A stretch of DNA of 64,000 nt from Denitrovibrio sp. (GCA_002869185.1 PKTN01000001.1:620001-684000), one strand, 5' to 3'; counted from the stretch's first letter, positions 26,977 to 36,944 are shown. A program made the numbers and translations. Notes: generated by a model from the sequence alone, not told the origin.

Positions 26977-28425
26977 ATGAGCAAAATCAACACCCAAGCC
27001 TATATGCAAGATTGGAACGAGAGAGAGGACATAGCATCGTCTATGGTACCTATTATCACAAAACTTTACAGAGAGCGTGGAGTAGTCATTAGACTGTTTA
27101 GCCATTCACTCGTTAAGAAAGACCCTGTGAGCATCGTAAAATCACACAGATTCTCTAGACTGATAATAGATCACGAGCTTTCAGTTAGAGAGACAGCACC
27201 AGTACTCAACGCTGTCGCTGCTATGGAGCTTTGCCCATGCACAGTGGACATCGGAAGACTTTTTGCAAAATATGAAAAAACAGACAAATCAATGCCGATA
27301 GGCGTTTTCGTTAATAAAGAGCTCGAAGCTGTTGACACAGGCGTTAAAGACGAGCGCGAAGACAGAGATGTTGTCCTTTACGGTTTCGGTCGTATCGGAA
27401 GACTCATGGCTAGAATCCTTGTGAACCGCTCAGGTGTTTCTAAGGGACTCAGACTTAAAGCTGTCGTTGTTCGCAACTCTGGCAAGAAAGATTTAGCTAA
27501 AAGGGCTAGCCTACTTCGCAGAGACTCAGTACATGGAACTTTCGAAGGGACTATTATCGTTCTCGAGGAAGAGGACGCAATCGTAGTAAATGGTAATTAT
27601 ATCAAGTTCATCTTAGCTGATGGTCCAGAAGAGATTGACTACACTGAGCATGGTATCGAAAGAGCTATAGTAATAGATAACACAGGTAAATGGAGAGACG
27701 AAGCTGGACTTTCGCTTCACCTTCAATCAAAAGGTACTGAAAAGGTTATCCTCACTGCTCCTGGTAAAGGTGATCTCCCTAATATCGTATACGGTATAAA
27801 CCAAGACGCTATTAAACCTGAAGATAACATCATCACAGCAGCTAGCTGTACTACAAACGCTATCGCACCAACTCTGAAAGTAATTTCAGATAAATTCGGA
27901 ATAGAGAGTGGACACGTTGAAACATGTCACTCATTCACAAACGACCAGAACCTTATCGACAACTATCACAAAGCAGACAGAAGAGGTAGAAGTGCACCAC
28001 TTAACATGGTTATAACTGAGACTGGAGCGGCTAAGGCTGTTGCTAAAGTCCTCCCAGAGCTCAAAGGTGTATTAACTGGAAACGCTATCCGCGTCCCTAC
28101 CCCGAATGTATCACTTGCAATACTTAATCTTACACTTAAAGAGAAGACAGACGTTGATGCTCTGAATACTTTCCTCAGAGACAAATCTCTCGATTCCGTG
28201 AACTCTGACCAGATAGGATACGTTAACTCACCAGAAGTAGTTTCAAGTGACTTCGTGGGTAACAAATTTTCTGGAATAATAGACGGACTAGCAACAATAG
28301 TAGATGGCAACAGAGCTGTTGTTTACGTTTGGTACGACAATGAGTACGGGTATAGCCGTCAGGTTAACAGAATCGCAGAATACCTCTGTGGTCTCCGCCT
28401 GAAGACTTACCCAGAAAGATACTAA
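26977..28425 (+). CDS. gap: Long-form glyceraldehyde-3-phosphate dehydrogenase
   Basis: 482 residues, against about 335 for classical GAPDH. The first ~128 residues form a helical extension without GAPDH homology, then 'VVLYGFGRIGRLMARIL' begins the NAD(P) fold. The catalytic Cys is C291 in 'AASCTTNAIAP'; 'NTGKW', 'RVPTPNVSLAIL' and 'WYDNEYGYSRQV' complete the set. The long subfamily is known from gamma- and other proteobacteria and is thought to act in glycolysis/gluconeogenesis with the extension of unknown role. GGAG lies before the ATG. Strongly codon-optimised look (Cys, Lys codons unremarkable). Confidence 0.9.
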   Translation: MSKINTQAYMQDWNEREDIASSMVPIITKLYRERGVVIRLFSHSLVKKDPVSIVKSHRFSRLIIDHELSVRETAPVLNAVAAMELCPCTVDIGRLFAKYEKTDKSMPIGVFVNKELEAVDTGVKDEREDRDVVLYGFGRIGRLMARILVNRSGVSKGLRLKAVVVRNSGKKDLAKRASLLRRDSVHGTFEGTIIVLEEEDAIVVNGNYIKFILADGPEEIDYTEHGIERAIVIDNTGKWRDEAGLSLHLQSKGTEKVILTAPGKGDLPNIVYGINQDAIKPEDNIITAASCTTNAIAPTLKVISDKFGIESGHVETCHSFTNDQNLIDNYHKADRRGRSAPLNMVITETGAAKAVAKVLPELKGVLTGNAIRVPTPNVSLAILNLTLKEKTDVDALNTFLRDKSLDSVNSDQIGYVNSPEVVSSDFVGNKFSGIIDGLATIVDGNRAVVYVWYDNEYGYSRQVNRIAEYLCGLRLKTYPERY

Positions 28426-28461
28426 TTTAATTTAGTCCATACAAGTTTAAAATGTAATTAT

Positions 28462-28498
28462 AAGGTCTGTTGTCTGCAAAGATGTCAGACCTTTTTTA
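28462..28498 (+). terminator. Rho-independent terminator after the GAPDH gene
   Basis: AAGGTCTG (28462-28469) and CAGACCTT (28486-28493) form the stem, followed by a T-run to 28497. It lies 37 nt after the GAPDH stop. Confidence 0.85.
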
Positions 28499-28571
28499 TT
28501 CTCAAAATTAATATGTGTGAAACCGCATTCCCCACTTGCAATAATTTAAAAAAAACGTAAAATCCTTCTGT

Positions 28572-28600
28572 TTGTCTACATAACTTTTATGCTATATAAT
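28572..28600 (+). promoter_or_regulatory. Sigma-70-type promoter of carA
   Basis: TTGTCT (28572-28577), a 17-nt spacer and TATAAT (28595-28600) lie 29 nt before the carA start codon, with a GAGG ribosome site between. A perfect -10 and a near-consensus -35 suggest strong constitutive expression of the carA-mltG-unknown-ppx-DUF445 unit. Confidence 0.75.
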
Positions 28601-28629
28601 ATCTTTACCAAAGGGCGAGGTTGTAATAA

Positions 28630-29748
28630 ATGAATAAAGCGTATCTTGTACTATCTGACGGAACAGTTTTCGAAGGTAAAAGCTTCGGTGCTGAAGGGAC
28701 TAAGCAGGGCGAGGTAGTTTTCAACACCTCTATATCAGGCTATCAAGAGATTCTCACTGACCCATCATATTTCGGTCAGATGGTCACCATGACCTACCCT
28801 CTTATAGGTAACTCAGGCATTAATGCCGAAGATTTCGAATCAGACAAAGTATGGCTCTCCGCTTTCATCGTTAAAGAATACAGCCAACTCTACAGTAACT
28901 ATAGAGCTAACATGTCACTCGGTGACTTCCTAAAAGAGCAAGGTACTATCGGTATCGAAGGTATAGACACTAGGATGCTCGTACGACACATACGTGAGCA
29001 GGGTTCAATGAACGCTGTTATCTCCACTGAAATCGACGACGTTGAGAAGCTCAAAAAGATGGCAGCAGACATGCCAAGTATCGAAGGTCAGGATTATGTA
29101 CAAAACGTAACCTGCAAAGAGCCTTACTCATGGACACAAAAAACATGGACACAGGCGGCTGGACACCCTGAGTGCACAGACCCTAAGAGGCACATCGTCG
29201 CTGTTGACTTCGGTATAAAAAGAAACATCCTAAGATACTTTGCAGATCACGACTGTAAAATAACTGTTGTTCCTGCGCAGACTACCTTTGCTGAGATAGA
29301 AGCACTCAATCCTGACGGAGTATTCCTCTCTAACGGACCTGGAGACCCAGAGCCAGTTAAATATGGGATAGAGCTCGCAAAGCAAATTATCGAAAAGTAC
29401 CCTACTTTCGGCATATGCCTCGGAAACCAAATCCTTGGTCTTGCCCTAGGTGGAAAAACATATAAACTTAAATTCGGTCACCACGGTGGAAACCAACCTG
29501 TGAAAGACCTTGAAACAGGAAGAGTAGAGATCACTTCTCAGAACCACTGTTTCGCAGTAGACACAGATAGCCTTGGCGATCAGGTAGAGGTTACTCACAT
29601 TAACCTGAACGACAATACTGTCGAAGGTCTTAAGCACACTAGCCTCCCTCTCTTTGCGGTTCAATACCACCCAGAGAATGGTCCTGGACCACAGGATGCT
29701 ACATACCTTTTCAAAAGGTTCGTAGACATGGTAGACGCTAATAAATAA
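28630..29748 (+). CDS. carA: Carbamoyl-phosphate synthase small subunit
   Basis: 372 residues. The N-terminal CPSase domain ('GTKQGEVVFNTSISGYQEILTDPSY') and the class I glutamine amidotransferase are clear: 'FLSNGPGDPEP', the catalytic Cys in 'FGICLGNQILGLALGG' and 'AVQYHPENGPGP' with the His/Glu of the triad. It supplies ammonia from Gln to CarB for carbamoyl phosphate. carB is not adjacent within the window. Followed after 2 nt by mltG. Confidence 0.95.
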   Translation: MNKAYLVLSDGTVFEGKSFGAEGTKQGEVVFNTSISGYQEILTDPSYFGQMVTMTYPLIGNSGINAEDFESDKVWLSAFIVKEYSQLYSNYRANMSLGDFLKEQGTIGIEGIDTRMLVRHIREQGSMNAVISTEIDDVEKLKKMAADMPSIEGQDYVQNVTCKEPYSWTQKTWTQAAGHPECTDPKRHIVAVDFGIKRNILRYFADHDCKITVVPAQTTFAEIEALNPDGVFLSNGPGDPEPVKYGIELAKQIIEKYPTFGICLGNQILGLALGGKTYKLKFGHHGGNQPVKDLETGRVEITSQNHCFAVDTDSLGDQVEVTHINLNDNTVEGLKHTSLPLFAVQYHPENGPGPQDATYLFKRFVDMVDANK

Positions 29749-29750
29749 CA

Positions 29751-30746
29751 ATGTTTAGAATACTAGGTATAGCCGTCGTACTGGCGGCTTTTCTTTTAAC
29801 ATCACTTACAGGATTATGGATTGTCCAGTGCGAAAAGTTTCTAGACAATACCCTTCTGACAGTTGAGCTGACTATAGAGAAAAATTCAACATTTAACGGA
29901 CTTTATAAACGCCTTTTCACAGGCTTAAAAACGCCGCCAGCATTCAGACAATACCTTATCAAAAAGATGAAAGTAGACAGGAACATGAAGTACGGGTATT
30001 ACCGTGCGAGTGACCTGCCTGTCCGTAGAATCCTTGACGCAATAATGAAGGGTCGCCAATCGACAATGCGTGTGACCATCCCAGAAGGCTTTAACATCTA
30101 TGACATATCTAATAGAGTAACAGAGAGGATAGTTGAAAGCCCAATAGAGTTCCTCAGAACAGTAAAAGATAAAGAATTTATAAAGCAATTGACAGGTAGT
30201 GAGTTCAAATCGCTCGAAGGTTTTCTCTACCCAGACACTTATTTCTTCCCACCAAAATCAACGCCTAAGTTCGTTGCAAACGCTATGTATAAAACTTTCC
30301 TCAGTCAACTACCTGAAGACTTCGAGGAGAAAGCTAATAAACTAGGACTGAGCCTCTATGAAGCTGTAATATTAGCCTCTATCATACAGAAAGAGACATA
30401 CGACCCAGCAGAAGCTCCTATCATCTCTTCAGTATTCCATAACAGACTGAAATTTCCAATGAGGCTACAAGCTGACCCAACCATCATTTACGGACTTTAC
30501 CCTGAGTTCGATGGGAACATTACTAAAAAGAACTTAAGGGACTCTAAAAACCCTTATAACACATACAAAATCGACGGTCTCACACCTACGCCTATATGCA
30601 ATCCTTCAAAAATTGCACTCGAAGCGGCTGTTAATCCTGCTGACACTAAATATCTCTATTTTGTAGCTGATAAATCTCACAGGCACATTTTCAGCAAAAA
30701 CTACAAAGAACACACTAATCAGGTCAACAGACACCAAAAACGCTAG
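29751..30746 (+). CDS. mltG: Endolytic transglycosylase MltG
   Basis: 331 residues: one N-terminal membrane segment (about 5-24), a LysM-like region, then the YceG/MltG catalytic domain with 'EGFNIYDISNRV', 'LEGFLYPDTYFF', the catalytic Glu in 'ASIIQKETYDPAEAPIISSVFHNRL' and 'LQADPTIIYGL', 'PYNTYKIDGLTPTPICNPS'. It cleaves nascent glycan strands and is thought to terminate peptidoglycan polymerisation. It starts 2 nt after carA. Confidence 0.95.
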   Translation: MFRILGIAVVLAAFLLTSLTGLWIVQCEKFLDNTLLTVELTIEKNSTFNGLYKRLFTGLKTPPAFRQYLIKKMKVDRNMKYGYYRASDLPVRRILDAIMKGRQSTMRVTIPEGFNIYDISNRVTERIVESPIEFLRTVKDKEFIKQLTGSEFKSLEGFLYPDTYFFPPKSTPKFVANAMYKTFLSQLPEDFEEKANKLGLSLYEAVILASIIQKETYDPAEAPIISSVFHNRLKFPMRLQADPTIIYGLYPEFDGNITKKNLRDSKNPYNTYKIDGLTPTPICNPSKIALEAAVNPADTKYLYFVADKSHRHIFSKNYKEHTNQVNRHQKR

Positions 30747-30796
30747 ACCGCATCTATTCACTTTAATAAAATCTACTAAAGTATTATTATATAAGT

Positions 30797-32146
30797 ATGA
30801 ATGGTCATATTGATGTACGTGTGCATAACAAAAAAACACTCGAAATAAAGCTTGAGTATTCGCCAACAGGCAATCCTGATAAGTCAGACTACAATATAGA
30901 TCTGTACCTTTTCATACCTGACAATATGGGGATAAATGAAGAGACATACGAAAAACGTTATTTTTATCACGACATCTCTCGCATTATAAGGCTGAAATCA
31001 CCAGATTACCTACTACATAACTATTACAAACGCCTCAAAACTTTCGATACAAATTGCACCATGGGGATTGACCATACTGGTTGCGAATACCAATTCAAAA
31101 AATTCATTACAGGCTATCGGTCTATGCTGAGAGACAGTGCAAACAATATATGTGGCTCCAGCAAACCTAAAGAGATAGAGGACTTGCTTAAACATGTAAG
31201 GAAAAATAGAAGTATCTTTCGCAAGCTAAACAAGAAATACGGAGACCAGCATGAGATGCTAGCCCTTGGTGACGAATTCACAAGTATTGTCAGCAATGCG
31301 TACCTTGTCAGACTATACGAAAGGCTTGGGGATGTTTGCGATGTAGAAATAATCAACACCATAAAGAGCGAGTTAAAGTATCGTAGCAAGCATTACCCAC
31401 AGTCAGTACCAGGAGACGATGTACAAAACGGTCTACTCATAAATAGGTATGATTACCTAAAAAGCTATTTTTATGATGTTTTATCACTGAAAGCCAAACG
31501 GAAAGCTGGCGACAAAGCTATAAAAAACATTCTATACGCTTCAGCCGCTGGAATTTCCATGTTTGTAGCAACTGTAATAGCCTTTTGGGCTCAGAAGAAA
31601 TACGGAAATTTCACACTACCATTCTTTGTGGCTCTTGTTGTCGGCTACATGTTCAAAGACAGGATTAAAGACGGCTTCAAATCACTCTTAGAAAAACTAG
31701 CTGCACCCTCGATATACGATTACATCACACTCGTTTATGAAAGTACTGGAAAACACGCTATGGGTAAGACAAAGGAGAGAGCAAGGTTCGTAACTAGAGA
31801 GAGTGTCATAGACTATGTAGATTTCGAAATAGATAAACACGCTCATATTCTTCATTTCAATAAAAAGGTGCACATCAACCATAAGAAGATTAATGATTTC
31901 TTAGACCCTGAAATTCTCGGAATATCTGACATTATGAAACTTAATATAAACAGATTTACATCTGGACTTGAAGAACCTCTTTCCTTAATGTACTCTGTCC
32001 GTGACGACTCACTAGAAAGAACTTTCGCCGAAAAGGTCTACGACATTGAGTTGTTTATAAAAGTCTCAGCAAAGGGTCATACAGAGCTTAAAAGAGGTGT
32101 TCTCACTCTGTCTGCCAGCGGAATAAAAAACTTCAGGATTGTTTAA
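30797..32146 (+). CDS. Unknown 449-residue protein with a central membrane hairpin
   Basis: No family recognised. Residues 1-230 are charged with no obvious motif and may form a cytoplasmic helical domain. Two hydrophobic segments (about 248-264 and 273-287) form a hairpin, followed by a second soluble region with an Arg/Lys-rich stretch ('KTKERARFVTRES'). It is co-transcribed with ppx (stop immediately followed by the ppx ATG) and lies 50 nt after mltG. Its neighbours suggest an envelope or stress role, but this is not supported by sequence. Confidence 0.5.
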   Translation: MNGHIDVRVHNKKTLEIKLEYSPTGNPDKSDYNIDLYLFIPDNMGINEETYEKRYFYHDISRIIRLKSPDYLLHNYYKRLKTFDTNCTMGIDHTGCEYQFKKFITGYRSMLRDSANNICGSSKPKEIEDLLKHVRKNRSIFRKLNKKYGDQHEMLALGDEFTSIVSNAYLVRLYERLGDVCDVEIINTIKSELKYRSKHYPQSVPGDDVQNGLLINRYDYLKSYFYDVLSLKAKRKAGDKAIKNILYASAAGISMFVATVIAFWAQKKYGNFTLPFFVALVVGYMFKDRIKDGFKSLLEKLAAPSIYDYITLVYESTGKHAMGKTKERARFVTRESVIDYVDFEIDKHAHILHFNKKVHINHKKINDFLDPEILGISDIMKLNINRFTSGLEEPLSLMYSVRDDSLERTFAEKVYDIELFIKVSAKGHTELKRGVLTLSASGIKNFRIV

Positions 32147-33064
32147 ATGAAAGTAGCTTCTATCGATATAGGTTCCAATGCAGTTAGGCTTCTCATCGCA
32201 GATGTAGAAGGCAGAAAAATTACAAAAGTTCACTACAAAAAAAGACATATAACAAAGCTCGCAGAAGTACTCAGTAGTAGAAAAATGCTAAGTAATGCCG
32301 CTGTTGAAAGAACTCTCACAGCCCTTATGGACTTTGTACATTCTATAAACAATATAGGTGGAGTTAAGAGAGTTCATGCTGTAGCGACAAGTGCTGTACG
32401 TGAGGCGACAAACTCTGATCTCTTACTAGAAGCAGCTAAAAAATTCGGTCTCGAGATAGAGGTCATCGACGGTGACACAGAGGCTGGTCTTATATATGAC
32501 GGGATAACAGCAGGTATCGATGTTGAGGACAAGAAAACACTCATGTTCGACATAGGTGGCGGCTCCACTGAGTTCATCTATTCTAATCCAGAGACTGGCA
32601 ATGCAGGTCTTAGCGTACCTTTAGGTGTTGTTAGGATGGCAGAACTTTATAACTTTAAAGATAAAATCAATATGGAAGATATGGATAGAATGACCATGCC
32701 TATCTTCACTGTCTTAAATACAGTAATAGAGGCTCTAGATTGCAAACCAGAGATCATGATTGGCTCCGCAGGAACACCAACTACTCTAGCTGCTATGGAC
32801 ATGAAAATGACCGAATACGATCAAGAAAAAGTTAACGGCTATGTCCTTAAAAGAGCTAACATAGAAAAACACTTCAAAACACTTTGCGAAATGCCAGCAG
32901 AACTTCGTGTTCATATACCTGGTATGGAGGAAGGGCGTGAAGAGGTTATCATCCCAGGTATCCTTATACTGACAGAGCTTATGAGCATGCTCGGTATAGA
33001 AGAAATAATCGTATCTGACTATGGTGTTAGGGAGGGTTTAGCAGTTGCCATCGCAAATGTATAG
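32147..33064 (+). CDS. ppx: Ppx/GppA phosphatase family protein
   Basis: 305 residues, sharing the ASKHA-type fold: 'ASIDIGSNAVRLLIAD' (phosphate 1), 'VHAVATSAVREATN', 'LMFDIGGGSTEFIY' (phosphate 2) and 'IGSAGTPTTLAAMD'. The length is that of short exopolyphosphatase/pppGpp phosphatases, without the C-terminal HD-like domain of full Ppx. It hydrolyses polyphosphate or pppGpp. It follows the unknown gene without a gap and its stop overlaps the DUF445 start. Confidence 0.9.
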   Translation: MKVASIDIGSNAVRLLIADVEGRKITKVHYKKRHITKLAEVLSSRKMLSNAAVERTLTALMDFVHSINNIGGVKRVHAVATSAVREATNSDLLLEAAKKFGLEIEVIDGDTEAGLIYDGITAGIDVEDKKTLMFDIGGGSTEFIYSNPETGNAGLSVPLGVVRMAELYNFKDKINMEDMDRMTMPIFTVLNTVIEALDCKPEIMIGSAGTPTTLAAMDMKMTEYDQEKVNGYVLKRANIEKHFKTLCEMPAELRVHIPGMEEGREEVIIPGILILTELMSMLGIEEIIVSDYGVREGLAVAIANV

Positions 33065-34544
33065 CCTGATCGCTACCCCTATAGTTACTGGACTAGTCTG
33101 TTATTGTACTAACTGGCTAGCTATAAAAATGCTCTTTAGACCTCATAAAAAGAGACTATTGTCATTCGGCTGGCAAGGTGTCATCCCTAAGAATAGAGGA
33201 AAGCTCGCAGGTGAGATAGGAACCCTTGTTGGTGATAAACTTCTTAGGCAAGATGACATTCAGTCTGCATTCTTCTCAGAGCAAGTTCAAAATAAGCTAG
33301 AGCGTGCTGTTGAGACTGAGCTTAAAAACTTCTTAGAAAAAGACTTCGGAACACTCGAAGAAATTATAGAAAAAACAGGACTCCAAAGCCGAGTTGCTAT
33401 CTCAGCTCTACTTGAAGCACTAAACTCAGACGGAATACTTGACAGTTTCTTTAATGACATAAAGTTAAAGATCAGCGAAGGTATATTTAGCCTCAAAGTT
33501 GGCGAGCTGGAGCAATTTTCAGATAATATCAAGGCTGCAGTTGACGGCATCATGGCGACTGGTCGCATCCAGTCCGAAGCGGTTAATAGTATATCATCAT
33601 CCATAAATAACTTTGTAATGTCTGGCAAAAGCCTTGCAGACATAATACCTGACAGCCTCACAGGAAAAACAGGTCAGTTCTCATCTTTCGTAACAGAAAA
33701 TATATTAGCCTCCTTAGACACTGCTATGGCTGACCCAGCAACCAGAAAAAAAATTAGCAATAAATTAATAGACCTTAAGAATAATCATTTCGAAGATGGT
33801 GCAGTTGATCAGGTAAAACTTGGTGTATTGAACATGTTCATGAGCGAAGATACTATCGCTGAACTCGTGGATAAATATCTGCCAAACCTGATTACGTCCA
33901 TCAAAGATAGTGACGAGGTAAAAGGTAAGATATCAAAATCAATAGATGACTACATTAAGAGCTTACTCGCTAAACCACTTTTTATGCATGCTGACGCTAT
34001 AGTACTCGAAGCACTTTTTCAGCTTAGAAGTTCTGTTGCCACCGCGGCGCAAAAGACACTCGGTTCAGAGCAATTTTCTGAAAAGATTGCAGCTATGATT
34101 AATGATATGATAAAGAAGAACTCAGAAAAATCACTAGGTGATCTACTGGATGAGTTTGGTTTAAAGTCAGCTCTAACTGAGAAAATTGACCAGAAATTCA
34201 CACTTGATCTTCACGATATAGCAGACGGTTTATCAACGCTGGCAGGTAAGTTCAGAGTGAACAATATCTATTCTGTAATACCGAAAAAACTTTTTTACGG
34301 CATAAAGATAGCCTTACTGAACGAGATTAATAAGATAGTTGAGAAGAATACACCTAAGATTTTAGAAGCTATCAACTTTCCAAAAATAACAGAAGACAGG
34401 ATCAACTCCTTAGACCTTTATGAAGTAGAGAACCTGCTGTTCTCATTTATGCAAGATAGCTTCCGTTGGATAAATATTTTAGGCTTCATCCTCGGATTCA
34501 TGTTTGGAGCTATCCAGAGTTGTATCATCTATTTTATCAACTAG
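33045..34544 (+). CDS. DUF445 family membrane protein
   Basis: 499 residues of DUF445/YheB type: 'TPIVTGLVCYCTNWLAIKMLFRPHK' at the start, 'WQGVIPKNRGKLAGEIGTLVG', and a C-terminal membrane segment (about 478-496). The long middle is a helical repeat without motifs. GGAGGG at 33031-33036 is 8 nt from a TTG start (33045), whereas the next ATG (33057) is 20 nt away, so the TTG is preferred. The gene overlaps ppx and converges with the histidine kinase gene (8-nt overlap of ends). Confidence 0.8.
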   Translation: MPSQMYSLIATPIVTGLVCYCTNWLAIKMLFRPHKKRLLSFGWQGVIPKNRGKLAGEIGTLVGDKLLRQDDIQSAFFSEQVQNKLERAVETELKNFLEKDFGTLEEIIEKTGLQSRVAISALLEALNSDGILDSFFNDIKLKISEGIFSLKVGELEQFSDNIKAAVDGIMATGRIQSEAVNSISSSINNFVMSGKSLADIIPDSLTGKTGQFSSFVTENILASLDTAMADPATRKKISNKLIDLKNNHFEDGAVDQVKLGVLNMFMSEDTIAELVDKYLPNLITSIKDSDEVKGKISKSIDDYIKSLLAKPLFMHADAIVLEALFQLRSSVATAAQKTLGSEQFSEKIAAMINDMIKKNSEKSLGDLLDEFGLKSALTEKIDQKFTLDLHDIADGLSTLAGKFRVNNIYSVIPKKLFYGIKIALLNEINKIVEKNTPKILEAINFPKITEDRINSLDLYEVENLLFSFMQDSFRWINILGFILGFMFGAIQSCIIYFIN

Positions 34545-36693
34545 GTGGATTATTGTGCCTACGCATCTCTATGATAAACTTAGTACCCGGTGCTAGGTCT
34601 TCGAAATAGAGTCTGCCTTTCATGTTTTGCTCTATAATAATCTTTGACATATAAAGACCAACTCCTGTACCTCTACCCTCTTCCTTGGTAGTAAAGTAAG
34701 GCTCAAAGATACGTTCAGCTACATCTGCTGGGATTCCACCACCATTATCTTGCACATAAATCTTGACTGTGTCGTCGCCCTCTTCAACGCCAACCTCGAT
34801 AAGACCTTCATCACCAATACTTTCCATATTATCTTCGATAGCGTCACGAGCATTTTGGACAAGGTTCAGTAGTACCTGCTTGTACTCATTAGGGAAACCT
34901 TTGATATAAACATCTGCGTTAGGATTGCAAGTAGCAACCGCGCCCTCTTCTAAGGACATCCTTTCACCGTGACAATTAATCACGAGCTTAATATTATTCC
35001 TAACTAACTGAACTCCAAGCAAAGCAATAGCACTCATAGTCTCTTCGCAAACATCAAATACAAGTTCATCCTTATCAGGTTTAAAGAAATTCTTAAAATC
35101 ATCAATGGTTTTAGACATAAAATTGATCTGCTTCATAGAGAGACCAACAAGTTCTTTCATATATTTTTCATCAAGCTCATTATGCTTGTGTGAATCTTCA
35201 AAATCTTGGATATATATAGCAATAGTATTGAGTGGTTGACGCCACTGGTGCGCAATAGCACTCATCATCTGCCACATGGCAGCCATCTTAGATTGTTGCA
35301 TCATAAGTCTTTCGTTTTGTCTTCTACGGTGGACTTCTTGCTCAACTTTCTTTTCAAGATACTCTTGTCTTCGGTTAAGGAGTTCGCTCGCCTTCTTTCT
35401 TGATGTTACATCCATAATAACAAGCTGTATAAATGTTCTACCAGAAATCTCTAGCCTACTAGCTGATATCTCCGCATTGAAGATATCACCCCAAGACTTA
35501 ACGAAATCCAGTTCAAACGACCATTTTTTAGTCTTGGTCATCTTGTTTATGATTTCTTGTACACGGTGCACGTGATCTTTAGTGACAAGCATCTCTAGAT
35601 ACATACTCAATAAATCTTCACGCTCGAACCCAAACTTACCAATCATCTCTCCGTTCACATCGACTAGGCTTCCGTCTTCGGCAATAATTGCGATTGGGTT
35701 ATATGATGTATTAAACAGGTTACTGTACTTCTCTTGGTTTTCTCGTAGCTCTTCTTGAATCTTATTACGTTCTTCAACTTCTTGTTGGAGTTCGTGGTTT
35801 TTCACAGTGAGTTCTTTAGTCTTCCTTCTGATCTCAGTACGCAAGAAATAGATGATAATCAGGACAAGTAGAAAAGGTATTACAAGAACCATAATAGCAA
35901 CTTTAAAAGTTTCCTTATAATTTTGTTTTGCGCCTGAACCTACCCATCTTTGAAAAGACTTATAGTAAGAAGAGTTTTCTTGATGCTTCATCTCTTTTAT
36001 ATATGGGTCTAGTTTTTCTATGATTTTAAATGTTTTTTCAGAACCTATCGGTAGAGCGAAACGAACCTCTACTGGGTGGATAAGAATAGTACTCTTGTCG
36101 ACATTATATTTGCCCGCGCTAGTGATGCCAAAAAAGCGGTTCACTAACCCAGCATCAGCTATACCGTCATTCAGAGCTTTCAGTACTTCTGGATAACTAT
36201 CAACGACATGAAACTCTACGTTAATATTAAAAGCAGAGGCGAGATATTGCATACCATACTTGCCAGAAAAATATACGTCATCCTTTAATACGGCAATCTT
36301 TGCTACGTTAAGATCTAGTATAGAATTAGCTGTAAAGCCTTTACGTAGGTAAACTTGTCCCCAGTTACTAACCACATTTTCGCTATTATATTGGATTATA
36401 TCTGTACGAGAAAGTGTGAATCCAACAGGGAACGTGAGATCAACCTCTCCCCTGCGAACCATGCCAAAAACCTCTGACCAACTACCTTTGACAAACTCTA
36501 AGTTCCAACCCTCTTTATCTGCAAGCTGCCTCAGCACCTCAGCACCAAAACCAGAAGGAGTCCCCTTATCCGTCATAAACATTAAAGGATAGTTTTGATA
36601 TACACCAACTTTGACCTTTAACTTCTCTGCAAATGATGAGGACGCAATAGCGATAACAGTTAATAATATTAATAAATTAAGAATTTTTTTCAT
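34537..36693 (-). CDS. Histidine kinase with periplasmic amino-acid-type binding domain
   Basis: 718 residues: signal/membrane start, an extracytoplasmic bacterial type 3 solute-binding domain (about 23-260, 'VGVYQNYPLMFMTDKGTPSGFGAEVL'), a membrane segment (about 266-285), coiled coil, PAS (about 320-440), H-box with H482 in 'IAHQWRQPLNT', and ATPase motifs 'NLVQNARDAI', 'QDNGGGIP', 'FEPYFTTK' and 'GTGVGLYMSK'. The HQW-x-QP H-box is the same type as the kinase at 5746-7995. No response regulator gene is adjacent. A cytosolic partner must be elsewhere. Confidence 0.88.
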   Translation of the reverse strand: MKKILNLLILLTVIAIASSSFAEKLKVKVGVYQNYPLMFMTDKGTPSGFGAEVLRQLADKEGWNLEFVKGSWSEVFGMVRRGEVDLTFPVGFTLSRTDIIQYNSENVVSNWGQVYLRKGFTANSILDLNVAKIAVLKDDVYFSGKYGMQYLASAFNINVEFHVVDSYPEVLKALNDGIADAGLVNRFFGITSAGKYNVDKSTILIHPVEVRFALPIGSEKTFKIIEKLDPYIKEMKHQENSSYYKSFQRWVGSGAKQNYKETFKVAIMVLVIPFLLVLIIIYFLRTEIRRKTKELTVKNHELQQEVEERNKIQEELRENQEKYSNLFNTSYNPIAIIAEDGSLVDVNGEMIGKFGFEREDLLSMYLEMLVTKDHVHRVQEIINKMTKTKKWSFELDFVKSWGDIFNAEISASRLEISGRTFIQLVIMDVTSRKKASELLNRRQEYLEKKVEQEVHRRRQNERLMMQQSKMAAMWQMMSAIAHQWRQPLNTIAIYIQDFEDSHKHNELDEKYMKELVGLSMKQINFMSKTIDDFKNFFKPDKDELVFDVCEETMSAIALLGVQLVRNNIKLVINCHGERMSLEEGAVATCNPNADVYIKGFPNEYKQVLLNLVQNARDAIEDNMESIGDEGLIEVGVEEGDDTVKIYVQDNGGGIPADVAERIFEPYFTTKEEGRGTGVGLYMSKIIIEQNMKGRLYFEDLAPGTKFIIEMRRHNNPPS

Positions 36694-36804
36694 TGTAATC
36701 CACTTTATTTTTGTTCTAAATTATTTTATCAAACATTATAATTTAATACAATAAGAGTAATCTGAATCGAAAAATAATATATATTATTGTTGGAGTTGTT
36801 TTTA

Positions 36805-36834
36805 TTGACAATTCACTGATATTTACCTTAATAT
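36805..36834 (+). promoter_or_regulatory. tRNA-Leu promoter
   Basis: TTGACA (36805-36810), an 18-nt spacer and TAATAT (36829-36834), 21 nt upstream of the tRNA 5' end. A perfect -35 and good -10, as expected for a stable RNA gene. Confidence 0.7.
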
Positions 36835-36854
36835 AACTTTCTTTTTTAAGACTA

Positions 36855-36937
36855 GCCGAAGTGGTGGAATTGGTAGACACGAGGGACTCAAAATCCCTTT
36901 TCCATTGGAAGTGCGGGTTCGATTCCCGCCTTCGGCA
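36855..36937 (+). tRNA. tRNA-Leu (anticodon CAA)
   Basis: 83 nt ending in CTTCGGC plus discriminator A, with the acceptor stem GCCGAAG/CTTCGGC, the anticodon stem AGGGA/TCCCT around loop CTCAAAA (anticodon CAA), a variable arm and T-arm GCGGG-TTCGATT-CCCGC. It is intact and serves as the insertion site of the islands to its right. From its anticodon loop on, its sequence is repeated at 43320. Confidence 0.95.
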
Positions 36938-36944
36938 CTCTTTA
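36887..36944 (+). repeat. Left attachment repeat (attL) in the tRNA-Leu 3' half
   Basis: A 58-bp perfect direct repeat of 43320-43377. It begins in the anticodon loop (CTCAAAA), covers the variable arm, T-arm and acceptor 3' strand, and extends 7 bp (CTCTTTA) beyond the tRNA. The bases on either side differ between the copies, which fixes the ends. This is the usual att core of tyrosine recombinases targeting tRNA genes. Confidence 0.95.
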
